DNA of 64,000 nucleotides. Origin: Branchiostoma lanceolatum. Its lineage: Eukaryota; Chordata; Leptocardii; Amphioxiformes; Branchiostomatidae. The notes below the pieces were generated by a model. The model ran no database searches and was not told the origin of the DNA. It saw only the letters and a list, made by a program, of their open reading frames with translations. Position numbers and translations under genes: made by a program. Below, in pieces: positions 32,541 to 41,690 of the stretch. The first letter of the stretch is position 1; each line of letters begins with the position of its first letter. The stretch is from positions 2,705,001 through 2,769,000 of the forward strand of contig NC_089731.1 of NCBI RefSeq assembly GCF_035083965.1, given 5' to 3'.

Positions 32541-35500
32541 CTGTGCGAGCTGCGCGCTGCTATGCCGCCTCCGCCGCCCCATCTCGATGTCCTCCTTCCC
32601 GTCCTCTTCCTCATCGCTCTCGTCCTCGGAGTGTTCGACCGGCCCCGCGAACGTCTCCTCGTAGTGGGCAGCAATCACCTCTCTGGAAGAACAAGTGGAG
32701 GTTTCTTTTTATCAAGTCACAGTAAAGGCCCAAGGTACAGCATGGAGTTATTCATGAGGACAAGTACTATTGCTGTAGGGACTTATTCAATATGTAGAGT
32801 TTTTTTTTGGTAAATTTTGGTCACAGTAAGGCCCCAGACACATTCATGTGGACGGTTTTTAACATTAAGGTTGCAGTAAAGGCCTCTAGGGCAGCAGGGT
32901 ATCATTTGAGTGGAGGGTTTTTGAATGAAGCTACTGCAAAGGCAAAGAACCCTGCTGCCTTGAGAAACTCTAGCAGACATGGCCATTTTCAAAAAGGTAA
33001 ACCGATCTAGTACAACTATCAGTCTAGTACAATTATCAATCTAGTACAACTAACCTCTCAGTCGGCAGTGCCTGGTCCCAGACCAACAGTTCGCTCCCTC
33101 CCGTGACGAAGCGATGCCGGTTGGTGACTTTCGTGTGCGTCACACAGGTCAGTCTCCCCGCCTCGTCATCACACAGGGAAGCCAGGTACTCGCCACTGGG
33201 CAGGCTGCGCACTGAGGGGCAAGGTCATAAGGTCATATCAAGGTCAAACAGGTCAACTGAAGGTTAAAAGGCTAGTCTCCAGGCCTCGTCATCACACTAG
33301 GAAGCCAGGTACTCGCCACTGGGCAGGCTGCACAATGAGGGGTAAGGTCAAATAGGTCATGTCAAGGTCAAACAGGTCAAAGACATACAGGTCCTGTCAA
33401 GGTCGAGGTCATACAGGTTATCTGAAGGTCAAACAGGTCATGTCAAGGTCATGTCAAGATAAGCTATCCAGTTGAGTACTAGTGTTTCAAACGTACCATT
33501 GAGATATCCAATGCCAGTGTCCAGGTCGTAACCCGAGCTGACCAGCAGTGTTCCCTCCACAGCGACCATGCTGTCGGTGGACCCAAACCCTCGCAGGTGG
33601 TTCGGCAGCTTCTGCACCGTTCCTGCAAAACACAAGTTACAACAACACATGGTCAAGATACAACAACACAAGTTACAACAACACTAATCCCTAGCAGGCC
33701 CCAATGTTGTGATTTGGCAGCTTCTGCACTGTTCCTGCAAAACACAAGTTACAACAAGACTAGTCAGCACTTATTGAGAGTAGGGATGACCCAGTGTGCT
33801 TGGCTAAAACACACAAACTTGATGCTTGGCCGTCGACGAAAATCATTGCTTGAGGGACCACAAAGAAGAGGTTTGACTCAAAAGTTTTTGTTAAGATAAA
33901 TTGCACATTATTGTTTTTTACTTTCTATGGGTTTCGTGCAGATTATGGTGTATACGTTATTTAGTGACTGTTTGTTTGACTTATGTGCCATACAGTTTGT
34001 TTTTTCTTTTGTTTTCTGTTGGTTATATGAAAAATCAATAAAAACTGATGTAAAAAGAAAAAAGAAGTCTTAGAGGTCACTATGAACATTTTTGATTGAT
34101 ACATATCCGAACTGCCCAATGGAGAGCTTACCAGACTTCCAGTCCAGGACCTTGATGTTGGTTCCGTCGTCGCCGTAGTAAATCTTGTTGTTGGCGTACG
34201 CGAGCGAGAGGATAGGTCTCGCCTTCAGCGGGCCAGGAGGGTCGCATTTCACGCTCTCGTTCACGTAGACCACATGCAGGTTCTGCTCACGGATCTCCCA
34301 GACCTTCACAATGCCTTCCTCGCACACACTCACCACGTGGGTTCCTTCCCCCTGCAACATAGTTAACACATGTTAAACATACTACAAAGTCATGTAACAT
34401 GTACATAATCCTACACAAGCTTCAACTTACCACGTGGGTACAATCCCCCCTGTAACATAGTAACACAATCATTTGTACACCAGTCTTACACACACTCACC
34501 ACATGGATTCCTTTCACCTGTAATACAGTAACTTAGTTCAACACACTTACATACATGTACATGTACATACATCAGCCTCACACACACTTACAACATGGGT
34601 TCCCTCCACCTACAATTGCAACATAGTAACACATGTTAAACACACTAACATGTAAAATTTTTAATGTACATACCAGCCTTACACACATTTACCACATGGA
34701 TCCCTTCCACCTGTAATACAGTTGCACAGATCACAGGTGCACATGTGTTGTTTATTTGTTTGTTATAATATAAACCCTACTGACCTGTAGACATGTAACA
34801 GATGTGTTGTGTCCCCGGATGGACTGGACGTTACTTCTGCTCTCTGAATCCCAGACCTGAATCTTCCCGCCGTCTGAAACACAACAGGTCAACATGACGA
34901 TAAGAACACATAGTGGCAGGAAAGAACCTTCCATGAAGATGATCAAGTGAAGATGATCAAGACCCTTCAACAAATCAAAATCACTCCATAGATTTTCTAA
35001 TGAGTTTGCTCATTGGAAATTGCTTAGAACAGACCACTTCTGGGCACTACACTACATTAGTGGAGGATTGAAGATGACCATGACAGGAGATGGCAGTGAA
35101 CGTGAGATTTTGAATACTTGTGGGATGTATTTCAGAGAGAATTCAAAATGTTTCAGTCTGTGGAAAGCAGCTGTTGCTGTAAATGGACTTTGAGGCTGGT
35201 TTTGGACTATGCAATGATGTGAGCTAGAGGAGAATCTAGTAGGAAAGCTGAAATGCTCTCAATGGTGAAACAAGTAGTGAGAGTTCATCGGAACAATGGT
35301 TATACATGGCTGTGTAAGGCCTGTGTCCTTACCTGACCCTGACTCCAAATATGGCTATATAAGGCATGACCTGACTCCAAACATGACCATATAAGGTGTG
35401 TCCTTACCTGACCCTGAGATGATGAGTCCTTCCTCCTCGGAGTAACACAGACTCTGGACGGAGCTGTAGGTGTAGATGGACCTGAAGTCACAACCTGGGG

Positions 35501-38500
35501 AAACACAGGATAGAGTCAGTTACACATGTACACAAACTTACACACAGACACACATGATAACACACACACACATACATATACATGTACATACATAGATACA
35601 CACACACACACAGAACACACACTAAAACTCCAAACACATACGCACACACACACACAAACACTGTCAGACATGTTGTCTGCCTACGTGGGAAAAACAAGTA
35701 ATGCTGACATTGAATTCCTTGTTCTTACCTCTTCCAATGGACCACAGTCTGATGGAGCAGTCCGTGGAACCACTGATCACGAGCCTGTCTTTCTCCGACC
35801 AGTCAGAGAACAGATCGTACAGAAGACCTGCGAACAAGGAAGACTATCATTGTCAGACATTTCAAACTACGAAATAAAGGAATGACCTTTTCATTATCCT
35901 TTTGGCATAATCTATCTTTGTGAAACATATACCAGCTTTGCAAGTGAACAGTGGCAGCAGGTTACATCACAATTAAGCCCTGCGAAGTGTTCTTTTGATA
36001 CTTTACAATAGAACCTTCCTTGTGGCATTTTTACCTCTCACACCATCATTCTCTGGAGAGAACCCTAGCCCTTATAGTGAGACTTACTGAGGCGTCTGCT
36101 CTCGTCCAAACTTACAATCAAAAACAAACCAACCAACCAAACCACAATACCTCCTCCCTCACCCCTCTTCCTACAGTGAGACTTACTGAGGCGTCTGCTC
36201 TCGTCGGGTGACAGCAGTATGACGGAGGTGACCGTCCCCGTGTGCCTGCCCAGACTCCCCCACCCCCCACCCCTGCACCCCCACCCCCTACAGGTGACTT
36301 ACTGAGGCGTCTGCTCTCGTCGGGTGACAGCAGGATGACGGAGGTGACTGTCCCCGTGTGCCCGCCCAGACTGCGCTTCTCTGTCGCCTTCTTCATGTCC
36401 CACACCTTCACTGTCGTGTCTCGGCTGCAGTAAAACAGAAACAAAAATGTTATAGTGAAACAATATCAAATTCTACTGTAAATCTTTGCAGTACTTTTAC
36501 TTTTGCAGCACTTCTCCATTGTGAAATCACTGCAAATACGTATTTTTGTCCTACAGTATTGTTCATGACTGGGGTAGATTTTCTGACATAAACAACCCTG
36601 ATAATCCACCTAGTTGCAGTGTGAAGTAGAACCAGTTAGTATTGCCCTGAGGAAGGTGACAGACAGTCGACTGAAACATTGGCAGGTGATTATGTACTGG
36701 TTGTGTACAAAGAACTTTGTTATCTATTGAAAGGCTACTGCAGGACACTGACCTGCCGGTGACCAGCAGTGACAAAGGTTAAAGTTTACCACAGGATAAT
36801 GACCTGTTTCTGACAAGTAGTGACAAAGGGAAAAGGTTACTGTAGGACATTGACATGCCAGTGGTGAAAAAGTTTACCTTCTCCCTGCTGCCTAAGTCTG
36901 TAACCAATAGGGAATAGGGTGCCAAACAGCTACTTCAGAGTGCTAAAGGTTACTGCAGGACACTGACCTGCCAGTGACCAGCAGTGACAAAGGTGAAAGG
37001 TTACTGCAGAACACTGACCTGCCGGTGACCAGCAGTGACCCATCGGCGCTGACGGAGGTCACCACGTCCTCGTGACCCTTCAGCAGACTGACGGAGAATC
37101 GCATCCCGCGCCACATCTGCCGCTGGCGGGCCTGCTTCTTCTCTTCTGGCGTCTTCGGCTGTGGGGCATCTGGAAACAGCAATAAACAAACGACAATAAA
37201 TAGGTACTGAAGTAAATAACTTCTATATATCTGCCGCTGTCGGGCCTGCTTCTTCTCTTCGGGCGTCTTCGGCTGTGGGGCATCTGGAAACAGCATTAAA
37301 CAACAATAAACAAACAACAATAAACAGCTAACAGTAAAAGTTAAATAACAATCATAGCAAAAATTGTGGGGTTAATGTAGTAATGAAGCAAATGACTTTT
37401 ATATACCTGTCTGATGAAGACCAAAGATTCTTAGCAACTCACTGCAAGTACATGTAAATGGGAAACTCTTGGAAATATGTTCCTCCACTAACAATACATC
37501 GTATAGCACATGCATTGTGTGTATAGGGGTTCAGCTTCTGGAGAATTTCAATTTAAATTGGGCATTCTAAGGTTAATCAAGGGGGGAAATTACTGTTAGA
37601 TCACAGTTGAATACTGAGGCCACATCATCCTAGGATGCTCCAATCCCAGGGTAAGGGGGCACATGGTTAAAGCATGAGGGCACAGCACCTCTCTTCCTCT
37701 GTTTAGAAGCCAAGTGTACATTTGTATCCCCACTGTTGTACCTTGTGCTGCTGTTTTGGCTGTTTTCTGTGAGGGTGCTGCAGGCTCTGTGGGTGTGGCT
37801 GGGCCTGCTGTTGGGGTTGCCCCATCTGCGGCGGCAGGGGTGACCTTCTGAGCCTTGGCCGGCTGGGTCGTGCTGTCGGCTGTACCCTCAAGGTCAGCAT
37901 CACCCGCAGCCTCACTCTCAGTCTAAGGGGGAAAAACACCAGAGATTGATTTCTGGTAACCTGCTGACTCGATCTTTGACCTTCACCCTGCTGCTGCCTA
38001 ATCCAGTACAAATTTGCTGCCTTAAGGCTACTTCAGCAGACAATTTAACTGCTGTGTACCTGCACTTCTCTGCTCTGTGTCTCTTCCAGTCATCCCTTAA
38101 TCAAACAGACAGACAGACAGACAAACAAACATACAGTCAGTCCCTACCTGCACTTCTCCGTTCTGTGTTTCCTCCAGTTGTCTCTTCATCTCTACGGAGA
38201 CCTCCGCCTGGATGGTTTCCGTGGTTGACGACCGGCTGCAGCTCTCGGAGGTGAACAACATCACGTAAACAAACAAACAAACTGTTCCTGACCTTTACTT
38301 CTCCGTTCTGTGTTTCCTCCAGTTGTCTCTTCATCTCTACGGAGACCTCCGCCTGGATGGTTTCCGTGGTTGACGACCGGCTGCAGCTCTCGGAGGTGAA
38401 CAACATCACGTAAACAAACAAACAAACAAACTGTTCCGTACCTTTACTTCTCCGTTCTGTGTTTCCTCCAGTTGTCTCTTCATCTCTACGGAGACCTCCG

Positions 38501-41352
38501 CCTGGATGGTTTCCGTGGTTGACGACCGGCTGCAGCTCTCGGAGGTGAACAACATCACGTAAACAAACAAACAAACTGTTCCTGACCTTTACTTCTCCGT
38601 TCTGTGTTTCCTCCAGTTGTCTCTTCATCTCGACGGAGACCTCCGCCTGGATGGTTTCTGTGGTGGACGACCGGCTGCAGCTCTCGGAGGTGAACAGCAC
38701 ACAGACAAACAAACAAACAAACAAACTGTTCCGTACCTTTACTTCTCCGTTCTGTGTTTCCTCCAGTCATCCCTTCTTTAGACAGACAGACAGACAGACA
38801 AACAAACTGTTCCGTACCTGAACTTCTCTGTTCTGTGTTTCCTCCAGTCATCCCTTAATCAAACAAACACACAGACAAACAAACATACAGTCAGTCCATA
38901 CCTGCACTTCTCCATTCTGTGTTTCCTCCAGTTGTCTCTTCATCTCTACGGAGACCTCCGCCTGGATGGTTTCCGTGGTGGACGACCGGCTGCAGCTCTC
39001 GGAGGTGAACAGCACACAAACAAACAAACAAACAAACTGTTCCGTACCTTTACTTCTCCGTTCTGTGTTTCCTCCAGTTGTCTCTTCATCTCTACGGAGA
39101 CCTCCGCCTGGATGGTTTCCGTGGTGGACGACCGGCTGCAGCTCTCGGAGGTGAACAGCACGGCCTGCGACTCCTCCGGTCTGACCTTGGCGCTGTTCTT
39201 GGGCAGCTGGGCCAGCAGCTCGTGCAGCTTCTCTCGGAGCTCAAACCTCTTAGATACCTGCACAGGTGAGAGAAAATAATTCACACCTGGATCTCTCAGA
39301 TCTCACCTCTAAGCTACCTGCACAGGTTAGACAACAGGTAACATGTGATACCCCTGTCAGATCAAGGTGAGAGATGATGATTCACACAAGGAACACCTGG
39401 ATCTCTTGGATCACAAACCTCTTACTAAGATACTTACACAGGTGAAAGATAAGACTAGTTACACATTGGACAGGTGAGAAGTGTGACAGAACAGGTATTC
39501 AGACTGTAGACAGCAAATATAATAATGAAACAAAACAGACAAACCAGTGAGGACCAGAAATAATCCTAATCCATGCCAAGTTTGCACACTTACAGTTACA
39601 CTTTAGGTTACAGAAGTAAGAAAATGCTTCCAGAAAATTCCATGAAATATAGCATTTCGGAAAGAAAGAAAGGAGTGATCAATGATAATGATAGCAATTA
39701 TTTCTAAAGATGATAATAATCAATGATAATAGAAAGAATATCATTTGGTTTCAGTAAAAACAATTCATTTGAATGATTAAAAGAATGAATTCATGACTCA
39801 TCAATTGATTGATTGACTGAGAGGAGTGAACACTGGGATGACTCAACCAGGGACACCAGATTCTAGTAGCAGTAAGTACTGTATTTCAAAATCAATAACC
39901 TGCATCCTGTTCACCAGATCTGATAATGCTAGTACAATACACACATGCATATACACATGTTTAGATTCTGCTCTCTTTGCTATTACCAGGCTTTTTCTAT
40001 AGATCTGATTCTAAAGAGTGGAACAAGCTTAAGTGTGCTGCAACCCCATGCCCTGGCCAAGGGAGGGGGGCACCCCCCCCCCCCCCCTTACTAGTACCCT
40101 GGGGAACAGATCTTCTGACAAGCGTTAAATTCTGATTGACCAGAGATGCTCCTAAGTCATGACATGGGGCCACAGTCTTCATCTGTTGATCTGTGACAAT
40201 AACTTTACACCACAAGAAGCCTTAAAATGGCCCAATCTTAACCAGTACTTCTCTTCTCCCTTCCACACCATCCCTTTGAGCGCTCCGCTCCCTTGCAATT
40301 TTTTCCTACAAAAACCCTGCTATCATGTGTTTTTAGAAGTCAGCCAAGTCTACACACCACATTACCAGATGTTATGTTTAACTGTTGGTCTCCATCTGAG
40401 TAAGTATAAATAAATGCAGTGATGTCCAAGGTTAGGCATGGCTGATGTCACCGCAATGTAATCTCCAAGCAGATGTAAGAATCCGGCTCATTCTCTGCAT
40501 TCTACGTATGTTTTTTTCTCCAACTATACAATGCTAGAAAACAGTACTACATCTTGCAGGAACAGAGAATGCAATCCTGACTCCTGAATGCTTGCTGAAT
40601 AAACGAGTGCGCCGGATCCTTGCATCTGCTTGGAGATTAGGTGTAAGGTGTCCCCTGAGGACGACGCTAAATTGGGTTATGTGAGTAGAGTAGAGTAGAG
40701 TAGAATTTTCGGTCAGGTAGGACTGCTCCAGTTTAGACCGCTCTTAGAATGTGAGGTCAGACGTTACAGCAGCAGCGGAATGCAACCTTTGTCAGGATCT
40801 TATTCCATGACGTCGATTAAGATATATCTTTTTCGGCGTGTATGCAACGTTGCAGAGACCGGGGTGTAAGTGAATTAGGATCACTATCAGAGGGAATCAA
40901 ATCTTCCGAAATTTGAAGATAAATTTTCCCATCCCAGGACGCACAGACGTCGTTGTTTTGATGGATTGACCGGGAAATTATTCATGAAGCCCCTTCGCGG
41001 AAATCGTCAGAAACGTAATTACAAGTGACGCCAGAGTCCTGCTACCTCCCAGACGGGTTGGGAAAAATTTAAGGCTCTTTGGGCGACGTTAAAACGTTAC
41101 GACAGCCAGAATTTATAAATACAACTGCGACATGACCGCATCACAACCTTGGCGTTGGGCTGGGCGTCGGGCCCATGAAAGGGCGTACCCGCACGCCCTG
41201 TGGATATTTCAGGCCCGCAGAATCTCTAGAATCCCGAGACAAACCTTCGTTTCCTCGTCTTCGGTCAGATCTCGGTCCATCCGCTCCAGATTCTCGATTT
41301 GTCGCAGCTTTTTGCGGAGCTTGCGGATTTCCCCATCCAGACCCGTCGCCAT
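32514..41352 (-). CDS. Seven-bladed WD40 repeat protein with N-terminal coiled coil
   Basis: Twelve minus-strand coding exons: 41352-41245, 39257-39048, 37922-37742, 37169-37019, 36424-36303, 35827-35729, 35494-35408, 34873-34785, 34351-34132, 33622-33497, 33211-33055, 32682-32514. They total 1719 nt (572 aa) with every phase consistent. Residues 1-36 (IRKLRKKLRQIENLERMD) and 37-60 look helical/coiled. Residues 107-167 are a Pro/Ala/Thr-rich linker. Seven WD-type repeats span about 191-515: LKGHEDVVTSVS, GSRDTTVKVWD, SGSTDCSIRLWS, SGSDGGKIQVWD, GIVKVWE, NIKVLDW and LLVWDQ. The C-tail is acidic then basic (EDESDEEEDGKED, GRRRRH). Probably a scaffold. I do not recognise the family. The start lies in a TISU-like context. 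Almost every intron carries tandem copies of neighbouring exon edges. Confidence 0.88.
33006..33056 (-). repeat. Three short units abutting the WD40 exon 11 donor
   Basis: The unit agtctagtacaactatca is repeated about three times up to the donor at 33054. This is a micro-scale version of the donor-edge arrays elsewhere in the gene. Confidence 0.6.
33222..33466 (+). repeat. AGGTCA minisatellite, second block, with a copy of the WD40 exon 11 5' edge
   Basis: Between WD40 exons 10 and 11, aaggtcaaacaggtca-type units are interrupted at 33270-33345 by a copy of the exon 11 start and acceptor (gaagccaggtactcgccact ... caatgagggg). The units resume after it. One copied block therefore carries both exon edge and intron repeat. 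Confidence 0.8.
33708..33755 (-). repeat. Copy of the WD40 exon 10 5' edge with acceptor
   Basis: ggcagcttctgcactgttcc followed by tgcaaaacacaagttacaac repeats the exon 10 boundary at 33602-33640 with one or two changes. It includes the ttttgcag acceptor (minus strand). Confidence 0.8.
34425..34740 (-). repeat. Four decayed copies of the WD40 exon 9 5' edge with acceptor
   Basis: The boundary caccacgtgggttccttccc plus cctgcaacatagttaacac (34330-34365) recurs at about 34425, 34488, 34580 and 34679. The acceptor AG and flanking tract are recognisable in each copy (for example cacctgtaatacagtaac). Confidence 0.8.
35318..35400 (-). repeat. Copies of the WD40 exon 7 donor edge
   Basis: gtgtccttacctgaccctga (functional, 35398-35417) recurs at 35325-35345 and, shorter, near 35367. 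Each keeps the donor complement (tac|ctga). Confidence 0.7.
35520..35690. repeat. CA-rich simple repeat in WD40 intron 6
   Basis: Interrupted (ca)n tracts. The open frames through it on both strands are by-products of the dinucleotide repeat. Confidence 0.85.
36079..36290 (-). repeat. Two copies of the WD40 exon 5 3' edge with donor
   Basis: cttactgaggcgtctgctctcgtc occurs three times: functional at 36298, copies at 36182 and 36083. The 36182 copy extends about 80 bp into the exon (gacagcagtatgacggaggtgacc) nearly unchanged. A C-rich tract (caccccccacccctg...) separates copies. Confidence 0.85.
36735..37018 (-). repeat. About four copies of the WD40 exon 4 3' edge with donor
   Basis: gacctgccggtgaccagcagtgac (functional at 37016) recurs at 36961 (cctgccagtgaccagcagtg), 36764 (cctgccggtgaccagcagtg), and more weakly near 36802 and 36850. 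Each has flanking ggttactgcaggacactgac. Confidence 0.85.
37229..37283 (-). repeat. Copy of the WD40 exon 4 5' edge with acceptor
   Basis: Minus strand: tttccag followed by the codons for DAPQPKTPEEKKQARQRQ in the same phase as the functional exon start (37169). It then diverges. The flanking intron (cagcaataaacaaacgacaa / cagcattaaacaacaataaa) is copied too. Confidence 0.85.
38050..39016 (-). repeat. Tandem array of WD40 exon 2 3' edges (five long and three short copies) keeping the reading frame
   Basis: Besides functional exon 2 (39257-39048), long copies of its last ~38 codons plus donor lie at about 38899-39016, 38584-38702, 38440-38562, 38290-38412 and 38149-38272. Short copies lie near 38815, 38733 and 38057. 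Copies are separated by (caaa)n-type spacers. Each long copy stays open in the original frame and ends at a GT donor. Differences among them are mostly silent third-position changes. The likeliest in-frame acceptor is the weak ccgag|AGC inside each copy, giving a 96-nt (32-aa), phase 0-0 unit. Confidence 0.9.
39300..39455 (-). repeat. Two copies of the WD40 exon 2 5' edge with acceptor
   Basis: The boundary cctcttagatacctgcacagg (39247-39267) recurs near 39305 (cctctaagctacctgcacagg) and 39417 (cctcttactaagatacttacacagg), with copied flank (cacctggatctct). Exon 2 thus has arrays on both sides. Confidence 0.8.
40040..40090. repeat. Poly-C tract
   Basis: A run of about 17 C after ggagggggg in WD40 intron 1. 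Simple repeat; its length in the assembly may be unreliable. Confidence 0.7.
40458..40645. mobile_element. Foldback MITE with ~35-bp arms in WD40 intron 1
   Basis: taatctccaagcagatgtaa ... atccggctcattc faces gagtgcgccggatccttgca ... tctgcttggagatta, with inner arms ctctgcattc / gaatgc. About 188 bp, non-coding. Confidence 0.75.
41340..41352 (-). promoter_or_regulatory. TISU-like start context of the WD40 gene
   Basis: On the minus strand the start codon reads CAAGATGGCGAC, one mismatch from the TISU consensus SAASATGGCGGC, which doubles as a YY1 site and directs initiation on very short 5' UTRs. This suggests the transcript begins only a few nucleotides upstream. Confidence 0.6.
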
Positions 41353-41686
41353 CTTGGAATGCTCCACTGACTGATTGGGGTTATAAATAAAAACTCCCTT
41401 TAAAATCACCAGGTTGCATTCTTTACGTCAATTTTTGGTGTTATTATTTCATAAAATATTATGTAACATAGAAACATTTAGAATTTATAAGATAAAATGA
41501 CGTGAAACTAAAAGTTTATAGAAATGTTCGATTTCTCCCTCGACGATAGAGTGGGTACTTCCAGGTGAGGAAAATGGCCGCCAAGGTGTCGAACATCAGA
41601 CGATCTCAGGGTTGACTGCGATCTTCAAGACTTCTCCAGCCACAAGCGTCCTTAATGTCGGCGTATCTTGGCTCAAGAATATCAAC
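41353..41686. promoter_or_regulatory. Divergent promoter of the WD40 (-) and PLEKHM1-like (+) genes
   Basis: The two starts are 334 bp apart on opposite strands. Visible motifs: an inverted CCAAT (attgg, 41374-41378), ttataaata just after it, and a second YY1-like motif aaaatggccgcc at 41571. No TATA box at a clear distance from either gene. A shared promoter is inferred from spacing and motifs. Confidence 0.6.
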
Positions 41687-41690
41687 ATGA
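41574..41690 (+). CDS. Two short upstream ORFs of the PLEKHM1-like gene
   Basis: uORF1 at 41574-41615 (13 codons plus TGA) starts in a good context (gaaaATGG). uORF2 at 41655-41690 (11 codons plus TGA) overlaps the main start as ATGA at 41687. If transcription begins upstream of 41574 these should dampen translation of the main frame. If it begins downstream they are irrelevant. Confidence 0.4.

Noticed and set aside
38050-39257. CRISPR-like regular repeats with spacers
   Set aside because: Eukaryotic context; the repeats derive from an exon edge, the spacers are (caaa)n simple sequence, and no cas genes are present.
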